Positions 7,840 to 16,677 of a DNA stretch of 45,649 nt are shown here, piece by piece (position 1 is the stretch's first letter; every line of letters starts with the position of its first letter). The notes under the pieces were generated by a model. That model saw only the letters and a program-made list of their open reading frames with translations. It ran no database searches and was not told the DNA's origin. The position numbers were made by a program, and so were the translations under genes. The stretch comes from Bdellovibrionales bacterium CG12_big_fil_rev_8_21_14_0_65_38_15. GTDB taxonomy: Bacteria; Bdellovibrionota; Bacteriovoracia; Bacteriovoracales; Bacteriovoracaceae. Location: contig PCUW01000068.1 in the NCBI GenBank assembly GCA_002787775.1, positions 1-45,649 on the forward strand, given 5' to 3'.

Positions 7840-10637
7840 AGACTCAAATCTGTTCCGATAAAGAAATCAAAGCTAGATTCGTTTCGATCTAGCTTGTTAT
7901 TGTTTCTAACGCCGAGGTTTAAATCTAACAATCTGAAAAATTTAGTTTCAAAAATTAGCTCTGCTCCGGCAGAGTTAAGATTGTTAGTAAAGTTAAGTAG
8001 CTCAACCTTGGTGTGATCAAAATAAGCTTTGGCAAAAATTCTTCTGAGATATACCCAGCCTGCTAAATCGAAATCAGTATTCCAAAGTGGTGTAGCGTAC
8101 TCAATTGATCCTTTGGTGTAGCGATCGACATAAGTATAGTCAAAGCCTCTTGAAAAAACATATTCAGTGGCTGCGTCGTTGATTGGATTAAATCGATAAT
8201 TATTAAACCCTTTTGTTTGCCTTTCTCTAAAAGCCGAAAGTTTGAAGCCATTGTTTTTAAAGAAACCTGGTAGATAGATATTTAAATTTTGATAAAGAAC
8301 ATCTGAGCTAAATGAGTTTACTTTCTTTGCCTGTGCTTTTTTAGCGACGGCATTATAGAGAAAACCATAGGAAGGAAAGATTTCTCTAAAGCGCTTTTCT
8401 TTTAATGAATAGATTAAAACCTCGGCGGCTTGAATCTCAAGAGAGTCATCAGATAATTCATAGCTTCTCGCTGTTATGTCTTCAGTAAACTCAATTTGCC
8501 CTAAACTTCCGGTTAGTTCAAAATGATTATAGTAAAGCCCTGATTTGAAGCTAAAGGGTAATGTTGTATTGAATTTAAGTTCAGTCTCGGCCCAGTTCGA
8601 TGTTAGATTTGTTCTGGAGTCCGTATCTTCTCTTTTTCTATAGTCTGCTGAGATTGAAAAAATTGGATAGTATTTTGTGTAGTAAAGTGCCCCATAACCA
8701 AAGGGTTGTTTCTCTTCGGCACTTTGTCCAACACCTAACTGATAAGCAAAAGTGTTGAGATAATTATTTCCAGATACTGAAGCCTCAATTCCACGACCGG
8801 AAATAAATGACCAGGAATGAGGAGAAAGACCCGTTGAAGTTTCCTCATAGGGAGTCGGTGTATTCTTTTTTGATACAACGTTATTAAACGAAGTAAATTC
8901 AAGTGGCATTGTCTCTATAAAATTGTCAGATGGTGACTTACCTAAATAATTAAAATCTTCAATAGTAGAGTTTTCGATGTTTTTGCAGTTTAGCTCTCTA
9001 CTCTTTAGTTGCTTTCCGTGATCAAGCTCCGTTACAAAGTATAGCTTTTTTCCACTCACAAATGGATTGTATGCAGCAATAGGTTCATCACTACAAGTGG
9101 ATAAATTATAGCCAGTTTGTGTCGGCTGTAGCCTTAGGATTTGAACAGATCCATTTATATCCGCTTCGAAATAAAGCAATCCTTGATGGTTGTGAAGAGA
9201 GTAGAGGTTATTTCTTGTAGGATTGGTTAAACTTCTAGATCTTTTTGTCTGAAGATTTATCGCTTTGATAACTTTTCGTCCATCAATCATTTGCACAATG
9301 GCCATGACTGTTGAGTTATCAAACCACACTGCTTCGGAAATAATTTCGTCTTTAAAGCCAATGAACTGCTCTTCGTTTCCATTAAGATCTACGACAGTTA
9401 GACCCCACGAATTATCTTCTCTAAACTTTACAGCAAGGATTCTGTCTTTATTTGGCGAAATCTGGGGTTGATAAATCCTTGAATCTTTAATGAGATGCTT
9501 TGTCTCTTTTGTCTTAAGGTTATAACTAAAGAGATCATGATAATTTTTATAAGCAAAACGAGCGCTTGGTAAAAACTGTGTATAGACGAAAAGATCATTT
9601 TTTAAATCGACACGTGAAATTGAGGGAGAGATATCAAGCTCTTTAATTGGTTTTGATATTCCGTACTTATAAAGACCCCAAAAACTATTAAGATCTTTTT
9701 TGAGGTAATAGAGCTGACCTTGATCCACTATTGGATATTGATGCTCTACAAACTCATCATTTGTTTTTATAATGGCATCTTTTCTCCACGCAAATTTTAA
9801 GTCAGTCATTGTTTGGTTATAAAATTTTTCAAAGTCTTCGCCGGTGATACTTTCAAAGGCATTTGTTAAGGCATACGGATTAAATGAGAACCCAGTGACT
9901 GAATCCAAAACTTTTCCCCAAACTTCATCTCCGTATAGCTTGTATCCTTGGGTGACTAAAAAATAACCAAAGACGTAATGATTTGGTCTTAAAGTCCTAT
10001 AGGTGCCACCAATGAACTCATCGTAAGTAGGAATTTGATCGGTAAGGACCATCGCCTTTAGTCTTGCCGCAAACCTTGGGGATCTACCTCTACCAGCATC
10101 ACTAAATCGTGTTTCACTCCAAACGGCATCACCTTCTAAAAACCAAGCAGGAACTCCCATACCAATAGCAAGGGATAAACCAAAATCACCAAATAGAGCG
10201 TAAGCGAATTTGTTAGTTGATCTGTACATTGAATCAAATTGATTAATGTGACGATACTCATGGATAGCCAGGGACTGATAAAAATTAAGACCACCTAGGA
10301 TAGGTGTGAAGATTGAGCTCGTGTACCATTCACTTCGCCTAGGAGCTAAAGTGACAAAGCCATTTGGAACTGCAAATTGGTTTCTAATGATAAGAGGAAA
10401 TTTCTTTGGTCTAGTTATACCGTAGCTCAGTCCAGTGACAGTTGAATAATGTTCAACAAGGTTAGCGATAAAGTTGGCCTGATCTTCTAAAAAACTTGGA
10501 TAGATGACTTGTACATAGTCATTGTTCATCTGCGACCAGTTATAACTCGGACTTGATTGAGAAGGATCATAAGGGGCTAGAAAACCAGCATAAGAGTTTG
10601 TGATCCAAAGAAGTAAAAAGAGGAGTTTTTTCATCAT
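7836..10637 (-). CDS. Secreted MA-type zincin fused to TolB-like propeller and C-terminal beta-strand domain
   Basis: 933 residues with a signal peptide (MMKKLLFLLLWITNSYA). Residues 40-290 form a gluzincin-like domain: HEYRH at 126-130 fits HExxH, and WFLEGDAVWSE around 165-175 supplies the expected downstream Glu (E168). The middle (about 300-560) has WD40/TolB-like propeller repeats, for example SPNKDRILAVKF. The last 330 residues are aromatic and strand-rich and end in FFIGTDLSL, consistent with a BamA-like or other outer-membrane barrel. Family knowledge predicts a surface or periplasmic protease anchored in the outer membrane; substrate unknown. The ribosome site is weak. It overlaps the convergent TIGR03545 stop by four bases. 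Confidence 0.72.
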   Translation of the reverse strand: MMKKLLFLLLWITNSYAGFLAPYDPSQSSPSYNWSQMNNDYVQVIYPSFLEDQANFIANLVEHYSTVTGLSYGITRPKKFPLIIRNQFAVPNGFVTLAPRRSEWYTSSIFTPILGGLNFYQSLAIHEYRHINQFDSMYRSTNKFAYALFGDFGLSLAIGMGVPAWFLEGDAVWSETRFSDAGRGRSPRFAARLKAMVLTDQIPTYDEFIGGTYRTLRPNHYVFGYFLVTQGYKLYGDEVWGKVLDSVTGFSFNPYALTNAFESITGEDFEKFYNQTMTDLKFAWRKDAIIKTNDEFVEHQYPIVDQGQLYYLKKDLNSFWGLYKYGISKPIKELDISPSISRVDLKNDLFVYTQFLPSARFAYKNYHDLFSYNLKTKETKHLIKDSRIYQPQISPNKDRILAVKFREDNSWGLTVVDLNGNEEQFIGFKDEIISEAVWFDNSTVMAIVQMIDGRKVIKAINLQTKRSRSLTNPTRNNLYSLHNHQGLLYFEADINGSVQILRLQPTQTGYNLSTCSDEPIAAYNPFVSGKKLYFVTELDHGKQLKSRELNCKNIENSTIEDFNYLGKSPSDNFIETMPLEFTSFNNVVSKKNTPTPYEETSTGLSPHSWSFISGRGIEASVSGNNYLNTFAYQLGVGQSAEEKQPFGYGALYYTKYYPIFSISADYRKREDTDSRTNLTSNWAETELKFNTTLPFSFKSGLYYNHFELTGSLGQIEFTEDITARSYELSDDSLEIQAAEVLIYSLKEKRFREIFPSYGFLYNAVAKKAQAKKVNSFSSDVLYQNLNIYLPGFFKNNGFKLSAFRERQTKGFNNYRFNPINDAATEYVFSRGFDYTYVDRYTKGSIEYATPLWNTDFDLAGWVYLRRIFAKAYFDHTKVELLNFTNNLNSAGAELIFETKFFRLLDLNLGVRNNNKLDRNESSFDFFIGTDLSL
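7870..7895. terminator. Strong inverted repeat 31 bases past the TIGR03545 stop
   Basis: AAGCTAGAT (7870-7878) and ATCTAGCTT (7887-7895) form a perfect 9-bp stem, with CG pairs possible inside the loop. On the plus strand it is followed by the T-rich GTTATTGTTTC, and on the minus strand by TGATTTCTTT. It lies inside the 3' coding end of the convergent zincin gene. I read it as a possible bidirectional intrinsic terminator. Confidence 0.45.
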
Positions 10638-10732
10638 TACCAGTCGCTTAAAAGTGTATATTTCTAAGGTAAGATGTTGATCTTCTTTAGTCGAATTTAT
10701 TTAGTAGACGCGGCGCAAACTGTAGAAAATCC

Positions 10733-10761
10733 TTGTCATTTCGGGCCCTCGACCATAATTT
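10733..10761 (+). promoter_or_regulatory. Candidate tRNA-Ala promoter
   Basis: TTGTCA at 10733-10738 is a 4-of-6-or-better -35. CATAAT (10754) or TAATTT (10756) serve as -10 candidates at spacings of 15 or 17 bases, ending about 15 bases before the tRNA. Assigned from consensus match and position only. Confidence 0.38.
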
Positions 10762-10775
10762 ACTAAGGATTATTG

Positions 10776-10851
10776 GGGGGTATAGCTCAGTTGGGAGAGC
10801 GCTTCGCTGGCAGTGAAGAGGTCCTCGGTTCGATCCCGGGTACCTCCACCA
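10776..10851 (+). tRNA. tRNA-Ala (anticodon GGC)
   Basis: A 76-nt cloverleaf can be folded by eye. Acceptor arm GGGGGTA pairs with TACCTCC (one G-T), the D arm carries AGCTCAGTTGGGAGAGC, and the anticodon stem CTTCG/TGAAG holds the loop CTGGCAG with anticodon GGC. The T arm contains GGTTCGATCCC, followed by discriminator A and encoded CCA. GGC reads GCC alanine codons. It stands alone between the zincin gene and katG. Confidence 0.95.
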
Positions 10852-10882
10852 ATCAAATCAATTCATGAAATTTAAAGTAAAA

Positions 10883-10906
10883 AAAGCCGAACCTAAGTTC
10901 GGCTTT
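10883..10906. terminator. Bidirectional intrinsic terminator between tRNA-Ala and katG
   Basis: AAAGCCGAAC (10883-10892), loop CTAA, then GTTCGGCTTT (10897-10906) make a perfect 10-bp stem. Run of A on the left and T on the right give a U-tract on both strands. It follows the tRNA on the plus strand and the katG stop (10928) on the minus strand, so it can serve both. Confidence 0.8.
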
Positions 10907-10927
10907 CGCATTTAAGTAAGCTTAAAT

Positions 10928-13162
10928 TTATTTCAAATCAAAGCGATCAAGTTGCATGACTTTTGACCAAGCCGAAGCGAAGTCGCGAGCAAAACGATTT
11001 TTACCATCGTTGGCAGCATAGACTTCAGCAATGGCGCGAAGTTCTGAATGAGAACCAAAAACAAGATCAACTGGAGTGGCTGTCCACTTAACTTTACCAG
11101 TTTTTCTGTCCTGTCCTTCATAAATTCCTTCTTCACTGGCTTTAACCCATTTGTTCGACATATCTAAAAGATTGACGAAGAAATCATTAGTTAAAACGCC
11201 TGGACGGTTCGTGAATAGACCATGTTTTGATCCATTTGTGTTGGCATTAAGAGCGCGAAGACCACCAACTAGAACAGTCATTTCTGGTACTGTTAAATTA
11301 AGCATATTGGCGCGATCAATAAGCATTTGCAGAGGGTTCATTGTTGCTTCAGAGGTGTAGTAGTTTCTAAAGCCATCAGCTTTTGGCTCTAAGGCAGCAA
11401 ATGAATCGACATCTGTTTGAGCTTGTGAAGCATCAGTTCTACCAGCTTTAAATGAAACTTTAAGATTCACCCCTGCATCTTTTGCAGCTTTTTCAACTGC
11501 GGCCGTGCCACCAAGAACAATAATATCAGCTAGTGAAACTTTAGTTCCATCAGCTTGTGATGAGTTGAAATCTTTTTGAATCTTTTCAAGCTTAGCTAGA
11601 ACTTTACTTAGCTCTTTTGGATTATTCACATTCCAATCTTTTTGAGGAGCAAGACGCAGACGAGCACCATTTGCACCACCGCGCATATCTGTTCCTCTAT
11701 ATGAACCTGCAGCGGCCCATGCGGTTCTTACAAGCTCAGAAGTTGATAAGCCTGAAGCCAAGATTTTTTGCTTCAGAGAATTTATGTCACTTGAAGATAT
11801 AAGTTTGTAGTTACGAGCTGGAACCGGATCCTGCCAAGCGAAGACTTGCTTTGGAACCAGTGGTCCTAAGTAGCGTGCACGTGGTCCCATATCTCTATGA
11901 GTTAATTTAAACCATGCTTGAGCAAAAGCGCGTTCAAATTCTTTTGGATTTTCTCTAAAACGAAGTGAGATCTCACGGTAGATTGGATCAAACTTAAGCG
12001 AAAGGTCGGTTGTGAACATAATCGGAGCGTGACGTTTTCCAGCGACGTGGGCATCTGGAACCATTTCTTTGGCACTTTCATCACTTGGAATCCACTGAGT
12101 CGCGCCGGCAGGACTTTTAGTCATGACCCATTCAAAATCAAAAAGGTTATCAAGATACTGCATTGACCACTGTGTTGGAGTGGCAGACCAAGCACCTTCA
12201 AGACCACTTGTTACAGCGTCTTCGCTATGACCTTTGCCACATTTATTTTTCCAACCCATGCCTTGCTCTTCGATACCAGTCGCGGCAGGCTCAGCTTCAA
12301 GACATTTTTCTGGTTTGTGAGCTCCGTGAGCTTTACCAAAAGTATGTCCACCAGCAATAAGGGCTACAGTTTCTTCATCGTTCATGGCCATACGACCAAA
12401 TGTTTCACGAATATCTTTTGCAGCTAACAGTGGATCAGGTTTTCCATTAGGACCTTCTGGGTTGACGTAAATGAGACCCATTTGAACGGCGGCCAATGGT
12501 TTTTTAAGTTTTCTACCGCCATGATAGCGCTGATCTGCTAGCATTTTTGTTTCTGGTCCCCAATAAACAAGTTCTGCTTCCCAGTCATCACTTCTGCCAC
12601 CAGCAAATCCAAGAGTCTTAAAGCCCATTGAATCCATGGCAACGTTACCGGCCAAGACCATTAGGTCTGCCCAAGAAAGACTGTTTCCATATTTTTGCTT
12701 AATCGGCCAAAGTAAACGTCTGGCCTTATCGAGGTTACCGTTATCAGGCCAACTGTTAAGTGGCTCGAAACGTTGCTGTCCACCAGCGGCGCCACCACGA
12801 CCATCATTAAGTCTGTAAGTCCCAGCACTATGCCACGCCATACGAATAAAGAATGGGCCATAGTTTCCATAGTCTGAAGGCCACCAGGCTTGAGACGTGG
12901 TTAAAACTTTTTCAATATCTTTAGTAACCGCAGCTAGATTAAGTTTTTTAAATTCTTTAGCGTAATCAAATCTTGCACCAAGTGGGCTAGACTCTTTAGC
13001 GTGTTGGCGAAGAGGGGATAGATCCACTCTTTCTGGCCACCAAAACTGGTTTGATTTAGCTTCACCATCAACGACTTTATGTTGTCCGTGATGATCGTAT
13101 TCGGGCGTGGATGAACATCCAGCGGCAACTAATGCTAGAAGCATTATACTTTTAAGTTTCAT
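10928..13162 (-). CDS. katG: Catalase-peroxidase KatG with lipoprotein-type signal
   Basis: 744 residues covering both KatG halves. Active-site motif [11 protein letters not shown] gives the distal Arg, Trp and His. [10 protein letters not shown] holds the Tyr and MAMNDEE the Met of the Met-Tyr-Trp crosslink, and [10 protein letters not shown] carries the proximal haem His. It degrades hydrogen peroxide by catalase and peroxidase reactions. Unusually, the N-terminus is [20 protein letters not shown], a Sec signal ending in a lipobox-like AAGC with Ser at +2, which predicts an outer-membrane lipoprotein. Periplasmic KatG forms are known; a lipid-anchored one is not common. AAAGGAG precedes the ATG. 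It is divergent from a lipoprotein gene with a 287-base gap. Confidence 0.95.
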   Translation of the reverse strand: MKLKSIMLLALVAAGCSSTPEYDHHGQHKVVDGEAKSNQFWWPERVDLSPLRQHAKESSPLGARFDYAKEFKKLNLAAVTKDIEKVLTTSQAWWPSDYGNYGPFFIRMAWHSAGTYRLNDGRGGAAGGQQRFEPLNSWPDNGNLDKARRLLWPIKQKYGNSLSWADLMVLAGNVAMDSMGFKTLGFAGGRSDDWEAELVYWGPETKMLADQRYHGGRKLKKPLAAVQMGLIYVNPEGPNGKPDPLLAAKDIRETFGRMAMNDEETVALIAGGHTFGKAHGAHKPEKCLEAEPAATGIEEQGMGWKNKCGKGHSEDAVTSGLEGAWSATPTQWSMQYLDNLFDFEWVMTKSPAGATQWIPSDESAKEMVPDAHVAGKRHAPIMFTTDLSLKFDPIYREISLRFRENPKEFERAFAQAWFKLTHRDMGPRARYLGPLVPKQVFAWQDPVPARNYKLISSSDINSLKQKILASGLSTSELVRTAWAAAGSYRGTDMRGGANGARLRLAPQKDWNVNNPKELSKVLAKLEKIQKDFNSSQADGTKVSLADIIVLGGTAAVEKAAKDAGVNLKVSFKAGRTDASQAQTDVDSFAALEPKADGFRNYYTSEATMNPLQMLIDRANMLNLTVPEMTVLVGGLRALNANTNGSKHGLFTNRPGVLTNDFFVNLLDMSNKWVKASEEGIYEGQDRKTGKVKWTATPVDLVFGSHSELRAIAEVYAANDGKNRFARDFASAWSKVMQLDRFDLK

Positions 13163-13186
13163 CGATTCTCCTTTTAAAGAATTGAA

Positions 13187-13214
13187 GTATTAAAAAACAT
13201 TTTTGTCTTAATAC
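13187..13214. promoter_or_regulatory. Inverted repeat upstream of katG
   Basis: GTATTAA (13187-13193) and TTAATAC (13208-13214) are perfect 7-bp inverted arms 14 bases apart, 25 bases before the katG ATG. It could be an operator or part of the leader. It does not match an OxyR or PerR consensus that I can recognise. The rest of the 13163-13449 gap is AT-rich, with no other feature I can support apart from the -10 near its right end. Confidence 0.25.
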
Positions 13215-13436
13215 GATCGATGATCTTAGTTAAAAAAGATAATAAACATAAGCTATGCAAGAATAGATAAAATCTATGTCATTATTATTTGTGATGTTTA
13301 ATGCGTTAAAAAGCAAATCACTGCGAAATTGTGCATTACGTATTATGAGTAGCATTAAATTTGAGGCAGTTTTAAAGATTAATCAGCGAAATAAATAGTT
13401 AGAATCTCGATCACTATCATTTATTTGAGGCTTACG

Positions 13437-13442
13437 TATAAT
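13437..13442 (+). promoter_or_regulatory. Consensus -10 giving a probably leaderless transcript
   Basis: A perfect TATAAT sits 8 bases before the ATG at 13450. The expected TSS (about 13448-13450) coincides with the start codon, and there is no Shine-Dalgarno sequence between (CCAACAA). A weak -35 (CTATCA, 13414-13419) lies 17 bases upstream. Confidence 0.5.
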
Positions 13443-13449
13443 CCAACAA

Positions 13450-14214
13450 ATGAAAAGCTTAGTGATACAAAGTATGATTCTTATTGTTTGTATCACGCTC
13501 TTCTCATGTAAAATTCAAGAAAAAATTACGCCACTAGCACAGCCGATCACATTAGCAGAGTTGCAACGTGAGCAGTTAGAGCAAGAGCTTCTCGTTCAAG
13601 GAAAATCAAATGCCTCAAGTTCAACCATTGAAAGTATCGAGTTTGGAGAAAAGGGCGTTTATTATTTAAAAGTCACCTATAATATTGATGAAGTCGATAT
13701 TTTTGAAATCGCCGATATACCAAATCAATTTGAAAAACTTGCCAATTCATTTCTTGGAACACTGACTCGAATCGTTCTTGGTTTAACAGGTTCGCAGGAT
13801 GTTGATCTTTCTGAATATGTAATAGATTTAGCTGACCTGCAATTTGATTCAGATATTGTGCGATCTATACGCATTCATAAAATCTTTTTAAAATACTCAG
13901 ACGAAGTTGAACGCCAAAGTGACTTTACGGCTGATTTTAATTTTGTCGACAATCTTGAACTTGCCCAGCCGATTGATCTTCCTGGAATAGGAAAAGGGGA
14001 GAAGCTTCTTTTTAGTTATCGAAGACGAAATAATCGCTGTCTTTATAAATGTCTTGAGTTTGAAGTGCATGAACAAAATCTTCTAACTTTAATTGAAGAC
14101 CAACAAAAATTAACGTTAAGGCCTTTGCTTTCAATCAGAGCTCTGCCAAAAGTAACAGATTTAAAAATTCAAGGACAAGTGGAATTACAAATTGGAATCA
14201 AATTACCGTTTTAG
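13450..14214 (+). CDS. Hypothetical lipoprotein
   Basis: 254 residues with a lipoprotein signal (VCITLFSCK, Cys about 20). I recognise no domain in the mature part. It is mixed alpha/beta, with strands such as GVYYLKVTYNIDEVDIFEI and a repeated beta pattern in the second half, and contains a CLYKCLEFEV pair of cysteines. It is transcribed away from katG from a TATAAT box immediately before the ATG, probably as a leaderless mRNA. The stop overlaps the stop of the convergent barrel gene by four bases (TTAG). Function unknown. Confidence 0.72.
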   Translation: MKSLVIQSMILIVCITLFSCKIQEKITPLAQPITLAELQREQLEQELLVQGKSNASSSTIESIEFGEKGVYYLKVTYNIDEVDIFEIADIPNQFEKLANSFLGTLTRIVLGLTGSQDVDLSEYVIDLADLQFDSDIVRSIRIHKIFLKYSDEVERQSDFTADFNFVDNLELAQPIDLPGIGKGEKLLFSYRRRNNRCLYKCLEFEVHEQNLLTLIEDQQKLTLRPLLSIRALPKVTDLKIQGQVELQIGIKLPF

Positions 14215-15380
14215 AAATAGAGGCGAAACTCTAAATCAGCTCTTTCGTACTTAGGTGTATTTTTTCCTGCAAAAACACTTTGAATGAAGAGATTGATATT
14301 TATAGGTGCGGCAAAACGTTTTTTCTTAAAGAGATTTAGCGTTGAAAAGCTAACGCCCACTCGCGCCGTGTGAGCTCTGACTTGAGTATTATTAGCATTA
14401 ATCTGATCAGCAATCGCTGAGCTACTTTTATAATCGTCACCGTCTTTATATTCGAAAAGATAATTAAGTGAAGTCGACCATTCATCATCAAGCCGATAAT
14501 TGCCTTGCGTACCAAGTAAAAGTTTATCTCCAAGATCAATTCTACTTTGACCTTTGCTTGCCGTAATTGGAAATTCCGCTGAGTCAGGTAATCTTGTTAT
14601 TTTTGAAAAAGGATGTTGAATCGTATATCGAGACCACAGATCGATTCCAAAATCGTCACTTAATTGATAATCACCACCAAGCTCAACAAAATTATCCCAC
14701 TGGCCATCACCAAAACTTATATCTTGTAAGATATCAGGATTATCTTCACGTCCGGTTGGAGCCACTCCACCAAAATTTAATAAAGCTCCACCTTTATTGA
14801 AGGTATAAAAATTCCAAAGAACCCCAAACTCCAGATCGCCAAACCCTGTGGCTTCCCATTTTCCAAGAGGTTGGTACTTATAATAATTCACGAAAAGATT
14901 TTGAATGATACGGACATCTATTTCTGGAAGTCCTTCTAAGGCAATACTTGTCCCAACATTTTTTTGGCCTTTTTGAGTGCGCACTAAATTTAAATCCACT
15001 GTGGCATTGTAGAAGGGGATAAAAGCATATCCAGTTAACTTATTAGTAAAACCATAGCCAGCACCAATGGCTTGGGCGAAGACATCTGATGTTGCCTTGC
15101 CTTCAAATGTTCCAAAATTAAACTCGTTATAATCATTGGCGGGAAGTCCTTGAAGATAAGCATCGACGGTACTATTGATTCCGATTAAAACATCGGCATT
15201 AATTTTTGTATTAATACTATAGCCTTCAGGGCGGCCAGAGGCGTTATAACTTCCTTTAATCGTATTTGTTTTGATAAGTCTAAAGGTGATATTTCGAACA
15301 CCTTTAGGCAAAGTCTGGTGATATCCTGCAAGGGCAGAATTTGTGATTAAAATGAATAGAAATAGAACGTATTTCTTCAT
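14211..15380 (-). CDS. Outer-membrane beta-barrel protein, unknown cargo
   Basis: 389 residues with signal peptide MKKYVLFLFILITNSALA. The mature region is a run of amphipathic strands separated by turns (for example AIGAGYGFTNKLTGYAFIPF and LDLWSRYTIQHPF-like segments) and ends ERADLEFRLYF with the C-terminal Phe expected of outer-membrane barrels. No closer family is recognised; transport of small hydrophobic compounds is one possibility. A GATGAT-rich weak ribosome site precedes the ATG. It is divergent from ogt with only 43 bases between starts. Confidence 0.7.
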   Translation of the reverse strand: MKKYVLFLFILITNSALAGYHQTLPKGVRNITFRLIKTNTIKGSYNASGRPEGYSINTKINADVLIGINSTVDAYLQGLPANDYNEFNFGTFEGKATSDVFAQAIGAGYGFTNKLTGYAFIPFYNATVDLNLVRTQKGQKNVGTSIALEGLPEIDVRIIQNLFVNYYKYQPLGKWEATGFGDLEFGVLWNFYTFNKGGALLNFGGVAPTGREDNPDILQDISFGDGQWDNFVELGGDYQLSDDFGIDLWSRYTIQHPFSKITRLPDSAEFPITASKGQSRIDLGDKLLLGTQGNYRLDDEWSTSLNYLFEYKDGDDYKSSSAIADQINANNTQVRAHTARVGVSFSTLNLFKKKRFAAPININLFIQSVFAGKNTPKYERADLEFRLYF

Positions 15381-15423
15381 ATCATCTTTGCTACACTACA
15401 AAATTCATCTTAAGTAGGGAATT

Positions 15424-15912
15424 ATGGAATCTATAGAGAATTTTTCAATGAAATCTCCGGTTGGACGCTTAACTCTTATCGCTTCTTCTAAAGGCTTATG
15501 TGCTGTTTTGTGGGAAAATGAAAAACTTAACCGAGTTAACATCCCATTAGGACGTAAAAACTTGAACAACCCTTTTATAAAAATGGCTATTGAACAATTA
15601 ACAGAATACTTCGAAGGCAAGAGAAAGAATTTTACAGTCCCACTAGATGTCATAGGTACTGATTTTCAAAAGAATGTTTGGAAGAATCTTCAAAAAGTCC
15701 CATATGCAAGGACTGTTAGTTACAAAGATATAGCGCTAAAACTTAAAAAGCCCACAGCTTCTAGGGCCGTTGGGATGGCCAATGGAAAAAATCCATTATC
15801 TATCATCGTTCCTTGTCATAGAATTATAGCCAGTAGTGGAAAACTTACTGGCTATGCCGGTGGACTTAATAATAAAAAAATCTTGCTCGATTTAGAAGCC
15901 AAATTTTCTTAG
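15424..15912 (+). CDS. ogt: Methylated-DNA--protein-cysteine methyltransferase
   Basis: 162 residues. This suicide enzyme moves the alkyl group from O6-methylguanine (and O4-methylthymine) to its own cysteine. The active-site motif is IIVPCHRII with Cys131, and the preceding helix-turn-helix region (TVSYKDIALKLKKPTASRAV) and following GKLTGYAGGL are conserved. The length fits Ogt without an Ada regulatory domain. A 10-bp inverted repeat (ATAGCCAGTA at 15826, TACTGGCTAT at 15846) lies within the conserved 3' coding region. The stop overlaps the convergent gene stop by four bases (TTAG). Confidence 0.93.
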   Translation: MESIENFSMKSPVGRLTLIASSKGLCAVLWENEKLNRVNIPLGRKNLNNPFIKMAIEQLTEYFEGKRKNFTVPLDVIGTDFQKNVWKNLQKVPYARTVSYKDIALKLKKPTASRAVGMANGKNPLSIIVPCHRIIASSGKLTGYAGGLNNKKILLDLEAKFS

Positions 15913-16544
15913 CGACCATCACTTGAGCTTGATGATTCTGATTGTGGATGACTTTCAGATTGTGGGCTACTTTCAGATCCTTCTCTTCTTCGTTGATTAT
16001 CAACTCTTGAAGGAGTAACTGCACCAAAAAGGTGATATCGACTTTCAAGGTAAGATACAATTTGATCTTCTTTTGGGTTTTGACATGTTCCATCAGGTAG
16101 AACAGTTGATTCATACTTTAGCCAACCAGAAGTTTCACTTCCACTTCCCGACCACCACCATACACGTGATTTTCGAGTTCCTCGCGCTGCCTGACTTGGC
16201 GCCTTAGTATAATCATTGGTCCATTGGAAGAAACTAGAAGTACCGCCAATTTCAGCATACTCCTTAAGAGCAACCGCTACAGGGGATTGTGGGTCTTCAA
16301 GCCATTTAACTAGCTGTTTGTTGCCTTTGAGCATACAAGCTTTAGCTGGGTCTGATCCTTCGCCGTAACTCCATAAAACTCGATCAGGGTAAGGAGAGCC
16401 TGGAATGCTGTCATCAAAAGGCCAAAACTCCATCCCACCTATATACGCCGGGCCAATATTACCATAACGAGGTTTCTCTTCTTGTTGAGAGAAGGCTTGA
16501 GTTGTTGCTGATAAAACAAATAAGGCGAAGATGATTTTTTTCAT
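15909..16544 (-). CDS. Hypothetical secreted protein with Ser-rich tail
   Basis: 211 residues with a signal peptide (MKKIIFALFVLSATTQAFS). The mature part is rich in Trp, Gly and Pro (MEFWPFDDSIPGSPYPDR, WWWSGSGSE), has two cysteines, and resembles nothing I can name. The last 30 residues are low complexity (SPQSESHPQSESSSSS), encoded by an imperfect tandem repeat of about 18 bases around 15935-15980. A TGGAGA ribosome site precedes the ATG. A periplasmic or exported structural role is possible, but function is unknown. Confidence 0.68.
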   Translation of the reverse strand: MKKIIFALFVLSATTQAFSQQEEKPRYGNIGPAYIGGMEFWPFDDSIPGSPYPDRVLWSYGEGSDPAKACMLKGNKQLVKWLEDPQSPVAVALKEYAEIGGTSSFFQWTNDYTKAPSQAARGTRKSRVWWWSGSGSETSGWLKYESTVLPDGTCQNPKEDQIVSYLESRYHLFGAVTPSRVDNQRRREGSESSPQSESHPQSESSSSSDGR

Positions 16545-16677
16545 AATTTCTCCAGTTTTATTGTTTATCGGAATACTCAGGAATTAACTTTATCAATATT
16601 TTTTGTCACATGATGATGGAAGTGGTTAAAATTCTGTAGGGGAATATGAAAGTAGAGAGATTTATCGTGGAGTTACC

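Noticed and set aside
11600..13130. Several plus-strand ORFs of 60-70 codons opposite katG
   Set aside because: No ribosome sites or recognisable products; they are antisense frames of a well conserved gene.
15826..15855. Perfect 10-bp inverted repeat inside ogt
   Set aside because: It falls on the conserved segment around SSGKLTGYAGG, has no T tract, and about one such repeat is expected by chance in a window this size.
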